A stretch of 64,000 nucleotides of DNA from Pseudomonas sp. DC1.2 (GCF_034351645.1 NZ_CP133782.1:5052001-5116000), one strand, 5' to 3'; shown: positions 8,017 to 15,833, counted from the first letter of the stretch. Notes: generated from the letters alone by a model not told the origin. Program-made: numbers and translations.

Positions 8017-8406
8017 ATGACCGTGATGTTCATGCCGGAATCGGGGAGAAACCGGTACTACGTCTACCACTTGATCAATGCAGCCAACGAGCTTCCGTTC
8101 TACGTCGGGTACACCTCCGACCCTTATGGCAGGTATCGGACACATTTGAAGAAAAACCCTGGAACGCTTGAAGGTGCGGCACGGTTCAGGCTCATCAGCG
8201 CGTTAGCAGATGCAGGCATTGGCTTTGAGCTAGTGGTACATCACTCATTTCGCTACCGGGGAGACGCAATGAGGCGCGAAAGCGCGATGATCAAGGAAAT
8301 GCTTCTGAGCGGGGCTGCAATATTGAATTATCCAGCGAAGGACATTTATCAAAAGCTGGGCAAACACCTTGCCTGTCTCCCAAGTACAAAAGACCTATTC
8401 AAGTAG
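8017..8406 (+). CDS. GIY-YIG domain protein
   Basis: A 129-residue protein with a GIY-YIG-like nuclease fold. The first motif is YYVYHLI and the second is FYVGYT, followed by a conserved arginine (YGRYRTHL) and a possible catalytic glutamate in MRRESAMIKEM. The C-terminal asparagine (ILNYPAK) also fits the family. The protein is a single domain without a DNA-binding partner. Start ATG 8017 has AAGGAG 7 bases upstream. Related stand-alone proteins occur on plasmids and islands. Substrate unknown. Confidence 0.7.
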   Translation: MTVMFMPESGRNRYYVYHLINAANELPFYVGYTSDPYGRYRTHLKKNPGTLEGAARFRLISALADAGIGFELVVHHSFRYRGDAMRRESAMIKEMLLSGAAILNYPAKDIYQKLGKHLACLPSTKDLFK

Positions 8407-8409
8407 CGT

Positions 8410-8600
8410 ATGACGGGTCAAGGGGTTGGTGCGGCCCGCAGACGCGAAGCGACGAGGACTCGGCCCCTTGACGCGGCAGAAGCGACCAACGCTCACGGCA
8501 TGGGTGTAGGGGATCAAGGCCGGAGGCCTCCCCTGCACCCTTGACGACAGAGGGCGACTCGCTCCCTTCCCGCTTGCGGGAAGGGCGGGGGGATGGGATA
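8410..8600. other. GC-rich structured non-coding block 1
   Basis: No convincing gene. It holds several inverted repeats: TCAAGGGG near 8418 with CCCCTTGA near 8465, GGGTGTAGGGGA (8502-8513) with TCCCCTGCACCC (8529-8540), and the small hairpin TTCCCGCTTGCGGGAA near 8566-8583. The motif CCCTTGAC recurs here and in a second block at 9150-9400. Much richer in G and C than the genes either side. Function unknown: structured RNA or replication/transfer site are both possible. Confidence 0.5.
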
Positions 8601-8709
8601 TGAAAGAACGTTAACACTATGAATTTAATTAACTAATCTCAAAAACAAGACAATTTCAGCGTTCTTGTTTTGATGACTCATGCGTGTAAAGCCGTCCTGC
8701 GCCGGTTGA

Positions 8710-9024
8710 TCACTTGGTCCGGTAGATCCGTCGAAACCAAGTCTTGCCCGTATAAAGACGCTTACAGATCTTTATGGACAGAATACCTACCAGAACGAAG
8801 ACGACCCCGAACACAACCCACAAGACTGTCGAATTGGTAGACAGGTGATCGTGAACGAGCTTCGCCGCATACCAGCCTGCTGCCACCGAAACGATAATGA
8901 AAACGACGATACTTGCCCGAGGGGTGCCATAGGAAATTTCAGCATGACAGCCCCTACAAACTGAGGCGCCCCATGGAACGTTGTTCATGCAATGTGGGCA
9001 ACTGGCGGTTTGGTTGGTTTGCAC
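8710..9024 (-). CDS. Zinc-ribbon membrane protein
   Basis: A 104-residue protein. The N-terminus carries two CxxC pairs (CPHC and CRGC) forming a zinc ribbon, then two hydrophobic segments (about 38-57 and 68-87) and a basic tail ending RIYRTK. Small membrane-anchored zinc-ribbon proteins are common accessory genes with no known function. It is the only minus-strand gene in this part of the island, and it lies between the two GC-rich structured blocks. AAGGAG near 9038 provides a ribosome site. Confidence 0.65.
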   Translation of the reverse strand: MQTNQTASCPHCMNNVPWGASVCRGCHAEISYGTPRASIVVFIIVSVAAGWYAAKLVHDHLSTNSTVLWVVFGVVFVLVGILSIKICKRLYTGKTWFRRIYRTK

Positions 9025-9149
9025 CGATTCACTCCTTTGAAAAGCTTCCTTGAAGAACCACTAGTCTAACCGAGGTTCTCCCCAGTAAGGCATCGGAGGA
9101 GGCGCTTGCTCGGATCAGAAACCCAAACGATGGGAATGTTTGAACACCA

Positions 9150-9400
9150 GTCCTGAAGCTCCGCGCTCCGCTTGGGCAACCCCTTCGGTTGCATCCCGTG
9201 TCCGAACTTGCCGGACTGGCTGCGGGGCAGGCACGGCGGGCGGAGCCCTTGACCTACCCCTAGCGATAGGCTGAGCGCTTCCTGTGGTGTCAAGGGTACG
9301 GCTACGCCCGGCATCCTCACCCGTTCGGTGCTCGCCTTCGGCTCCGCTCCGCGTGCGGCCTCCGGTGCCGCCCTTGACACCACATCCAGCAAAAACCTTG
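9150..9400. other. GC-rich structured non-coding block 2
   Basis: No convincing gene. A perfect 14-base inverted repeat, TGTGGTGTCAAGGG (9283-9296) and CCCTTGACACCACA (9371-9384), encloses a GC-rich core with smaller hairpins (for example GCCCGGC and CTTCGGCTCCG). An additional CCCTTGACC lies near 9245. The motif CCCTTGAC links it to the block at 8410-8600. Confidence 0.5.
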
Positions 9401-9526
9401 GTACTTTCGCAAACCCAAGCTTCGCGTTCGTGTTGGGGCCCAGCCAAGATCAAGAACGGCTGAGATTGCCTTACACCGCTATCCTTTACATGATCAAGAA
9501 TTCTCAAAAAACCATCAGGAACCACT

Positions 9527-9787
9527 ATGAGTTCGGAAGACCAAAAAACCGATCAACATCAAAAAAACGTCGAGCTGTCAGCCGGAATTGACCATCCCAA
9601 GGTATACCAACTCTCGGAGGCTGAGCGGAGCAAGCGAAGGGAAGCTGTAGCCTTTGCCAACGCCTCAGCAAACCTGTCCGCATTTGAAATCACTGACGGT
9701 ATGAAACGCCTCGGCGAGCGTTACATCAGCGGCGAGATTGATCTGGAAGAATTTATAGCGACCTCGGGACAAGAACACGCCCAGTGA
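9527..9787 (+). CDS. VbhA-like antitoxin, no Fic toxin partner
   Basis: An 86-residue protein. The C-terminal ~50 residues match the VbhA/FicA antitoxin pattern: RREAVAFANASANL, then ERYISGEIDLEEFI. VbhA proteins silence Fic AMP-transferase toxins through an inhibitory helix with an S-x-x-x-E-G motif. Here the corresponding stretch reads S-A-N-L-S-A, so the inhibitory glutamate and glycine appear to be missing. No Fic toxin gene (HPFxxGNG) occurs in the window. It may have lost its toxin or been reused, for example as a regulator near the transfer origin, which begins about 60 bases downstream. Confidence 0.65.
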   Translation: MSSEDQKTDQHQKNVELSAGIDHPKVYQLSEAERSKRREAVAFANASANLSAFEITDGMKRLGERYISGEIDLEEFIATSGQEHAQ

Positions 9788-9849
9788 AGTGAAATCCAGA
9801 GATGCACATATTTTCATTGCAGGCGTGCGTGCATCGAACCGGAAAAAGC

Positions 9850-9913
9850 TTGTTCATGAACAAGGATTCAAGCACATGGAGATCTAGTGCAGGATAGGCT
9901 TTCGCCGGGAATG
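9850..9913. other. oriT-like repeat 1 with MOBP-type nic core
   Basis: Palindrome TTGTTCATGAACAA (9850-9863), an exact 20-base gap, then CTAGTGCAGGATAGGC (9884-9899) and CGCCGG. On the minus strand this reads CCTATCCTGCACTAG, which contains the RP4/MOBP nic consensus YATCCTG^Y. First of three copies ahead of mobC. Confidence 0.7.
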
Positions 9914-9976
9914 TGACACCCACTACGCCTGCCTTCGCTCTACCCCAGCTATCCGACACACTGCATCAAGGAAAGC

Positions 9977-10035
9977 TTGTTCATGAACAAAAGTTTGGGG
10001 GATATGAGACCTAGTGCAGGATAGGCCTTCACCGG
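9977..10035. other. oriT-like repeat 2 with MOBP-type nic core
   Basis: Same layout as repeat 1: palindrome 9977-9990, 20-base gap, CTAGTGCAGGATAGGC from 10011, then CACCGG. The minus strand reads GGTGAAGGCCTATCCTGC, close to the RP4 nic region. Confidence 0.7.
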
Positions 10036-10075
10036 AAAGCTGTATTACACAACCTCATCTCACCCACGAATTTCC

Positions 10076-10137
10076 TTGTTCATGAACAAATTTAGACGTC
10101 TATGGAGCACTAGTGCAGGATAGGCCAATCGCCGGTA
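10076..10137. other. oriT-like repeat 3 with MOBP-type nic core
   Basis: Same layout again: palindrome 10076-10089, 20-base gap, CTAGTGCAGGATAGGC from 10110, then CGCCGG. It is closest to mobC. Confidence 0.7.
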
Positions 10138-10153
10138 AAGTGTGCGCACACTT
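10138..10153. promoter_or_regulatory. Perfect 16-bp palindrome upstream of mobC
   Basis: AAGTGTGCGCACACTT lies directly after the third oriT-like repeat and 52 bases before the mobC start. It is a plausible operator for MobC autoregulation or another relaxosome binding site. This is inference from symmetry and position. Confidence 0.5.
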
Positions 10154-10205
10154 ATAGTGAGGCTACAGCCCTTGCTAAATTGTTTATCGCTGAATGGGAG
10201 TATTT

Positions 10206-10781
10206 GTGGACAAGCCGAGCCGTTCCATGAACGTCCACCTAGGGACAGAGCTTAAAGCCCGCTGGACGGATTATTGCCTTGCTTTAGGCAAGTCTCCGGG
10301 GGCAGCAGTCAAAGCGGCCATTGAGCACCAACTAGCGCAAGCAGCAGCCCCTGAACTAAAGACTTACCAGCAAATCGCAGAGACTCCGACTCGCGAGCCC
10401 AAGCAACGCTTTGAAATCCTACTGACCGCCTCGGAAAAAGCAGCGATCCAAGAGCGGGCTCACCTAGAACGGTGCTCCATGCGCCGCTGGATCATCGATG
10501 CGATACGCGTCGGTTTGACCCACGAACCACAGTTTGGCATGGACGAAATCGACGCATTAGGCGAATCGAACTATCAGCTTTTGAGGCTAGGACGAAATCT
10601 CAACCAGATCGCTCGCCGTCTGAATGATGGTGAATACGAGCCAGTAACAGTGGAGAGGATCGAAGTGTTAAACGGGTTGATCCGGAAGCATACTGAAGTC
10701 GTCAGCCAGGCCATTCGCGCAAGCCTTGAACGTTGGGATATCGAAGGGACATCACTTCCACAGAAATCATCACACGTATAA
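10206..10781 (+). CDS. mobC: MobC-like relaxosome accessory protein
   Basis: A 191-residue DNA-binding protein that helps a relaxase act at oriT. The N-terminus is ribbon-helix-helix-like (SMNVHLGTELKARW). A second such segment begins at RFEILLTASEKAAI, and the family hallmark LLRLGRNLNQIARRLN is clear near residue 130. The GTG at 10206 has GGGAG five bases upstream and is preferred over the ATG at 10194, which has no ribosome site. In MOBP systems a relaxase gene normally follows or overlaps mobC; none is present here, so the island would need a helper relaxase. It lies directly downstream of three nic-containing repeats. Confidence 0.85.
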   Translation: MDKPSRSMNVHLGTELKARWTDYCLALGKSPGAAVKAAIEHQLAQAAAPELKTYQQIAETPTREPKQRFEILLTASEKAAIQERAHLERCSMRRWIIDAIRVGLTHEPQFGMDEIDALGESNYQLLRLGRNLNQIARRLNDGEYEPVTVERIEVLNGLIRKHTEVVSQAIRASLERWDIEGTSLPQKSSHV

Positions 10782-11271
10782 CTGGCAGCTGTTAAATCGG
10801 TCATATAATGCACCGAAAAAATCAGCTGCTAGCCAAGTATGAGTACTAGGATTGCGCACTGCGCAGGCCGAACAGGCACGATAAATGGACATTAACGCTG
10901 CTAAGTCGAACCTGGCCTTGGGTTGTGGATTCAACCGTTCGCGAGGGCAGCAATCGCCCGAGACTGTGTGAAAACGTTTTAGAGCAGGTTTGACAGTCAG
11001 GACGGGGCCGACAATCGCGTTCCTACGCAAATTTTCGGTCTGTTGATTAACCAAACGCTGGCAGACTTCACGTAGCAACGCAGACTTCAAAACGGCGCAT
11101 GCGTTTTCACACGGCCTGGACCCGTAGCGGTCATCCCACGCCAAAACAATCACCAGACAGCAAAAGACAGTGAGCGAGGTGTGCCCTCAAGCCAATTACA
11201 CGGGATTGGTTAACTGTCAGAGCGACGATGGTAGAAAAGACTGAATCTTGCAGTTCAGCCTTCTCCTTAAG
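10782..11271. other. Non-coding junction between the transfer region and cargo, with an IR-flanked relic
   Basis: No supported gene. It contains the inverted repeats GTGTGAAAACG (10966-10976) and CGTTTTCACAC (11102-11112), about 125 bases apart, followed by GGCCTGGACCCG. This resembles ends of small non-autonomous or decayed insertion elements in Pseudomonas. A long minus-strand frame crosses it but looks fortuitous. Confidence 0.4.
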
Positions 11272-14200
11272 TTAAAGACTGCTGTCTATAGCAGAAGCGA
11301 TGGTGTCCAGTAGCTGATGAGATTTGATCTGGTCAGGATCGCCCATTAGATACTTCAGGAGTTCCTGGCTTGGCAGGGTTTCCCACTCCGAAACCGAGAT
11401 TCGCTCAATCAGCGACTTACTGTCTTCCAGAAGCTTCTTCAGCGGTTGACTTTCATCCGTGTGGATCAGCGCAGCGATACGACGGGCGAGGGCATAGAGC
11501 CAGAGGTTGACCTCATGCGCACAGATGAACGATGTCCAATCGACCTGCGCGCTCAGCGGCTGGCGAATAATCCGAGCTAGATTATTAAAGATCTTGAGGA
11601 GCTCACCTGCGATGTACTGCTGATCTGCTGGCGCAAGGTGCGCGCTCAACGTAGCAAGCTCGTCGGTGAAGGCGCCATCCCCATCAAATTTGAAGTAAAG
11701 CGAACCGCCTTTGAGCGCAGATTTCCACTGGGTGGTGAGGTCCCCCAGCCATTCGCGTGACACTTGTGCAACGTCGACGACCTTTAGCCCAAGCATCGGG
11801 ATCAGAAGTGACTCCAGGATCCAGGGCGTGAAGTGATGGAGCTTTCCGAGGCGACCACGCACAGGTTGGAGGATGTCTTTCAGTTGTACGTCGCTGAGCG
11901 GACTCTCGATCGAGGCAGTCAGCCTGTTAACTAAATGATGCTTGGCAGAGGAATCGGCATAGTTGGCCTCATTGATCAGCCAGCACAACGTGGTTTGCCG
12001 ATCCCCGGATTGGAGCATGTCGAGCATGCCAAGGGCATCGACCGTGAAGGTGCTGGCGTTGAACGCACCCTTGAAAGCATGGACGCCTACCCAGACCAGG
12101 ATATTTGCTTTACATCTCAACAATGCACCGATTTGCGACGGATCCTTATCGAATTCAAGCGACAGGCAAATGAGTTGCAGAGCCTGGACGACTAACGCAC
12201 GCCTGCGGGGATCCTCATTCATTGGACTGGAGCATTCCTGATCCAGCCAATTGACAAGTGCTTGGGGCGCCTTCAACCACAGGATCTTGATGGCGTAACA
12301 GTCGCTCCAAGCGGTATCGATGGTTGAATATCCAAACACTCGTTCCGGATGGTCGTTGGAGAGTAAGAGTTCTTTGAGGTTTTTGCGTTGGTAGTAATCA
12401 AAGTCCAGGTAGCTTTTTTTGACCTTTGGCGCTAATGCGTCTTGCCGCGTTGAGCTCAGGTGCGCGAGAAGGTCGCTCCTCAGCGAATCCGGCAGTGACT
12501 TCTGGTCATCGTTGTAAAGGTGACCTGCATGTGAATGAGCCAATACAAAGCCTGCGGCGTCCCATGCTGAGTGGACGTCTGGGAGCAAAAAACCATCGTT
12601 CCAGAATTTCGAGGGAATGTCCTTGAAACGTTTTGGGGCGAGCTTGCCTTCTTCTAGGTTCCCCTTGGCTTGCATCAGATCGTGCAATTCTGATCCTGAG
12701 CGACCGGCCAGCTCTGGATCGTCCAACCACCATGCAAAGACATCTCCTGACCGTTTGTGATCAGTGAAGGACGAGCGGTGACTTAGCAGTATTGGATCGT
12801 TCTCTTCCTCCGGGCTTTCAGTGCTGGAATCGAAAATTAGCTTCGCAGTGGGCGCTTTCTTGCCGTCCGTGTGCAGAGTGCTTTGGATGATACGGTCCGC
12901 TAATACGAAAACGTTCGGCAACACGTCAAGCGGGATTGGGGTGGCCAGCAGCGGATGTTCAATGTTGGCTCGCTGTATAGAGTTGGACAAGTGGTAGCCG
13001 GCAATAGGTCGGCCATTAGCCGCCCGAATTAGGATGATCCGGTCGTGAAGTTTACTTTCCGGTACAGCAAGTACCCTCAGTTGGACGTTACCGTAGTAGC
13101 CCTTACCCCAAGCAGCGCAGCTCGCCAGCAACTTCTGGATGCGGTTTGGCTCACCTGGCGCAGCCTTGGAGTCTTCAGTGGACAGTTTCTCGGTCGTGAT
13201 GATGAGATACTCGCTGGTCGCAGTGCCAAGCGTGTTGAGTAGGTCGATGCCCGCGTTTTCCATGTACGGATCGATCCAAGCAACCTGAGCGTCATGGTGC
13301 TGCTCAAAGATCTTTCGCAGCCAATCGGTCAACTGCAGACGGCTCGTTCCGCCACTCACCGATAGTGTCTGGAAAAAGCGTCCGTTGGAGGGCTTAGGCA
13401 ACAGCGAACCTACATCGTCCTCGATCAGCCGATTCTGAGTGACCCAGGGATCATCGGCGTGTCCGCCGATTTCGGAGCGGTTGGGCCGGTGAGCTCGGCC
13501 AATACGGCCCGCTGCTTCAAGCTTGGTTTTCTGCTTGCCTGGTACCTGCTTCGCGAGCCAATCCATGCGACCGGTTGAGTGAACGGATTCGACGACGTGC
13601 ATATTCATGTTCACGCTGCGAATGAAAAAGGAGCCAGTCTGTAGCACTAGGTTCGATTCCCCGCCGTCAGCACCGATGGCGTAGATTTCCAGGCTGTACG
13701 CGGTAGCTACTTGGTTCTTGAAGGTATCGATTGCAAAGATATGGTCTACGGGATACTCGACATCCCTAGACAGGCGAGTGATGTGCGACATTTGCGAGGC
13801 ACCGTCGCTGTAGGTGTTCACTACCACCAGAAGCTCTGCAGGATCCCGCATTAGCGGCTCGAACAGTTTTAGCGAAGAGTTTTTCCCTTTGAGCTCCAGC
13901 TTAAATTTCAGACGTTCGCTCTTGGTCAGACCAGGCACACAGACGAACTCGAAATCCCCAAGGCGCCAAGCGTCCAAGGTGCCGAACTTCATACCCGTAT
14001 CGGCGTCCAGCGCGTCACACGCGGCCCTGGCAAGCTTACTTTCAAACTCTTCAGCGGCAGCAAAAAGCAATGGTTTGCTCGGCGATGAGACAGCGCCAGT
14101 ATTGGCACTAGCAAGGCTTGTCGGACTCAACCGTTTGATGTGGTAAAAATACAAGTCATGTGATGGAAAATGCATCACTGGCCGAGCAGTGGGTTTGCCG

Positions 14201-14580
14201 CCAAAGTTGACGTCTAGGACGTGTCCAACCAGTTTCGCATCTAGCTCGATATCCGCCTGGAGACTCGCTTCCCGAAGAGAAGCACCATCGAGGAAGCTTC
14301 GGACGAAAGCCTTTAGCTTGTCGGCCGACGTGTGTAGCGTCAGTCCGTGAGTTCTTACAGTGCTAGTCGCGCCAAGAAGGGTCCTGCTGCTGGTCGTACC
14401 CGTCCATTTATCTGCACAGAAGGTACCTGGCAGAGAACGTCCGTATAGAAATTTGACCTCGGTCGTGTTCTCGTGCTCGATCTCCAGTACCCAAAGTTGA
14501 GTGGCGCTGAGATTCTCGGTGTCTCCGAAGAGATCGTGTAGCCTAAAGTCAGATACTAAGGACTCGAAGTTGATAGTCAT
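11272..14580 (-). CDS. Large cargo protein with PLD-like motif, candidate defence protein
   Basis: A 1102-residue protein not recognised with certainty. Around residues 420-560 a phospholipase-D-like region is visible: AQVAWIDPYMENAGIDLL, then LHDRIILIRAANGRPIAG and YHLSNS. This matches a variant HxK/R...GxxxxN half-motif of PLD-type nucleases. The N-terminal ~300 residues are mixed alpha/beta, and the C-terminal ~450 are mostly helical, with no other motif. The overall design recalls large proteins annotated as VPA1262 family, but I cannot confirm this. It has its own ribosome site (AAGGAAG) and lies alone on the minus strand, divergent from two small genes. Cargo position in a mobile island beside a CBASS-like operon suggests anti-phage defence (inference). 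Confidence 0.7.
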   Translation of the reverse strand: MTINFESLVSDFRLHDLFGDTENLSATQLWVLEIEHENTTEVKFLYGRSLPGTFCADKWTGTTSSRTLLGATSTVRTHGLTLHTSADKLKAFVRSFLDGASLREASLQADIELDAKLVGHVLDVNFGGKPTARPVMHFPSHDLYFYHIKRLSPTSLASANTGAVSSPSKPLLFAAAEEFESKLARAACDALDADTGMKFGTLDAWRLGDFEFVCVPGLTKSERLKFKLELKGKNSSLKLFEPLMRDPAELLVVVNTYSDGASQMSHITRLSRDVEYPVDHIFAIDTFKNQVATAYSLEIYAIGADGGESNLVLQTGSFFIRSVNMNMHVVESVHSTGRMDWLAKQVPGKQKTKLEAAGRIGRAHRPNRSEIGGHADDPWVTQNRLIEDDVGSLLPKPSNGRFFQTLSVSGGTSRLQLTDWLRKIFEQHHDAQVAWIDPYMENAGIDLLNTLGTATSEYLIITTEKLSTEDSKAAPGEPNRIQKLLASCAAWGKGYYGNVQLRVLAVPESKLHDRIILIRAANGRPIAGYHLSNSIQRANIEHPLLATPIPLDVLPNVFVLADRIIQSTLHTDGKKAPTAKLIFDSSTESPEEENDPILLSHRSSFTDHKRSGDVFAWWLDDPELAGRSGSELHDLMQAKGNLEEGKLAPKRFKDIPSKFWNDGFLLPDVHSAWDAAGFVLAHSHAGHLYNDDQKSLPDSLRSDLLAHLSSTRQDALAPKVKKSYLDFDYYQRKNLKELLLSNDHPERVFGYSTIDTAWSDCYAIKILWLKAPQALVNWLDQECSSPMNEDPRRRALVVQALQLICLSLEFDKDPSQIGALLRCKANILVWVGVHAFKGAFNASTFTVDALGMLDMLQSGDRQTTLCWLINEANYADSSAKHHLVNRLTASIESPLSDVQLKDILQPVRGRLGKLHHFTPWILESLLIPMLGLKVVDVAQVSREWLGDLTTQWKSALKGGSLYFKFDGDGAFTDELATLSAHLAPADQQYIAGELLKIFNNLARIIRQPLSAQVDWTSFICAHEVNLWLYALARRIAALIHTDESQPLKKLLEDSKSLIERISVSEWETLPSQELLKYLMGDPDQIKSHQLLDTIASAIDSSL

Positions 14581-14795
14581 CTTACTTCCTTTTAGTGAGA
14601 GGCAAGGTAGCCACTGCCTCGTGCGGAGGCGCCTCGGCCTAACGTCTCCAAACCGACGCGCTCGATGTGTTGTTACCGGGGAGTTGGCTTGCTGGCGATG
14701 AGACCCGTGCAGACGTCAAATTCCCCGAGGCCTTACATCACAGACCGTTTGCATCTTAGTCACCGCTTGTAGAAAATCATCGTCTTTTTGCACGA
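14581..14795. promoter_or_regulatory. Divergent intergenic region between the 1102-residue gene and two small genes
   Basis: A 215-base spacer that should contain promoters for both directions. Short GC-rich dyads (GCCACTGCC, GGAGGCGCCTCGGCC) are visible near 14608-14640. No specific sigma or operator site can be assigned. Confidence 0.35.
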
Positions 14796-15308
14796 ATGGA
14801 TACGCGCATGAAGTTCGAGAAGACCACGCAGTACAGGTCCGAGGAAGGGATCGTCTTCAATCTGTCTCAAATCACCCTCATGGAAAGCGACCGAGGTAGC
14901 CTGCGCGAGCTGCACTTTGGCGAAGCGAAACGCGCCCATTACCAAGTCAACAGCATGGTCGTCGATATGTACGACCGAATGCAGGCTCGAAACCTGCCAT
15001 GCCTGCTGACAGTCTGCATTTCCAATCCCCTGACCCGGCAGCAGGCCGATGCTATCAGCACTATGCGCGGCAACGTCGCCAAGGGAATTGCTGCGGCCTC
15101 AGGTGGCGTTGCCGGGAGGGTAGGTGCGTTGGGCGGGCCGCTCATTGGCTGGGCTTCAGGTGCAGTCGTGACGACAGGTGTCAACTGGTACCTCAAAGGG
15201 GCCCTGCCGAACCTGCATGCAGGTGACGTGCTGGTCAGCATCGAGGGAGAGGTCCATGGCGGGATTGGCCCACAGCGCTCTGTCGTGACGCTGGTCATCA
15301 AGGTCTGA
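14796..15308 (+). CDS. Hypothetical protein with glycine-rich hydrophobic segment
   Basis: A 170-residue protein without a recognised family. The first ~90 residues look soluble (YRSEEGIVFNLSQITLMESD). Residues ~95-135 are rich in glycine and alanine and hydrophobic (AAASGGVAGRVGALGGPLIG), like a glycine-zipper membrane segment. The C-terminus is beta-like. It ends 11 bases before the next small membrane-protein gene, so the two form an operon. No clear ribosome site precedes the ATG at 14796; the second methionine at residue 5 is an alternative start. Confidence 0.5.
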   Translation: MDTRMKFEKTTQYRSEEGIVFNLSQITLMESDRGSLRELHFGEAKRAHYQVNSMVVDMYDRMQARNLPCLLTVCISNPLTRQQADAISTMRGNVAKGIAAASGGVAGRVGALGGPLIGWASGAVVTTGVNWYLKGALPNLHAGDVLVSIEGEVHGGIGPQRSVVTLVIKV

Positions 15309-15319
15309 GGAACTGCACA

Positions 15320-15562
15320 TTGCCCTACATCATGCAAACTGTCGTCCTTCTGGTGCTGGGCGCGATCCTCGTTCAGTTTCTGAAACCATACCCGCTGCGC
15401 AAGTGGCTGGGTTTGGCGCTGCTGGCAACGGGCTTGGTCAGCATCTTCAAGGTTGGTGAGCAGCAGGTGCTGGGCTTTGACCTGGAGCTGCTAGCACTGC
15501 TGGCCGTGCCGCTGGGCGTGGTGCTTTTCCTGACGCGGCGGCGGTTCACGGAGGGGGACTGA
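15320..15562 (+). CDS. Small two-span membrane protein
   Basis: An 80-residue protein with two or three hydrophobic segments (TVVLLVLGAILVQFL, LGLALLATGLVSIF and LLALLAVPLGVVLFL) and a charged C-terminus (RRRFTEGD). The TTG at 15320 has TGAGGA eight bases upstream; the ATG at 15332 is the alternative. Downstream partner of the glycine-rich protein. Unknown function. Confidence 0.5.
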   Translation: MPYIMQTVVLLVLGAILVQFLKPYPLRKWLGLALLATGLVSIFKVGEQQVLGFDLELLALLAVPLGVVLFLTRRRFTEGD

Positions 15563-15606
15563 AGCCCTGGCACGATTTCTCGGTGCCGTCTCTGCCCCAA
15601 AATCAT

Positions 15607-15690
15607 ATGGGACAACAGTCGATCAACAGCGCTGACTTCGTCAGTGCTGCGATTCGAGCAAGCCTGGAGCGTTGGAGTATTACTCGCTAG
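15607..15690 (+). pseudogene. 3' relic of a second mobC gene
   Basis: In frame, this reads SADFVSAAIRASLERWSITR and stop. The intact mobC product ends with EVVSQAIRASLERWDIEG. The DNA also matches well (GCAAGCCT-GA-CGTTGG). Only the last ~20 codons are recognisable, so this is the tail of a divergent mobC copy. It marks the far side of the cargo block that starts after the intact mobC. Confidence 0.65.
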
Positions 15691-15833
15691 GCTTAAATGC
15701 CTAGCATGGACAACATTTAATGCATACGCTTAGACATGCAGTCGATCCGGTACGCTTTGTTGATCGGCTTTACCGCCTCTATTACCGTACGCCTACCAAA
15801 AACGCAGCAACTTAAATTTCTTAGGACTAACCC

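Noticed and set aside
8017..8406. Homing endonuclease interpretation of the GIY-YIG protein
   Set aside because: No intron, intein or DNA-binding module is attached, and the gene has its own ribosome site and terminator upstream.
8399..8617. Minus-strand frame over structured block 1
   Set aside because: High-GC open frame created by base composition; the inverted repeats are the better explanation.
9328..9591. Plus-strand frame overlapping the VbhA-like gene start
   Set aside because: It runs through GC-rich hairpins and into the antitoxin gene in another frame, with no protein signature.
9850..10137. CRISPR-like reading of the three repeats
   Set aside because: Spacing is irregular (127 and 99 bases), only three units, each is a composite of palindrome plus nic core, and there are no cas genes.
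10770..11153. Minus-strand frame of 127 codons downstream of mobC
   Set aside because: It crosses the inverted-repeat relic and the mobC end; its composition is that of repeat DNA, not a protein family.
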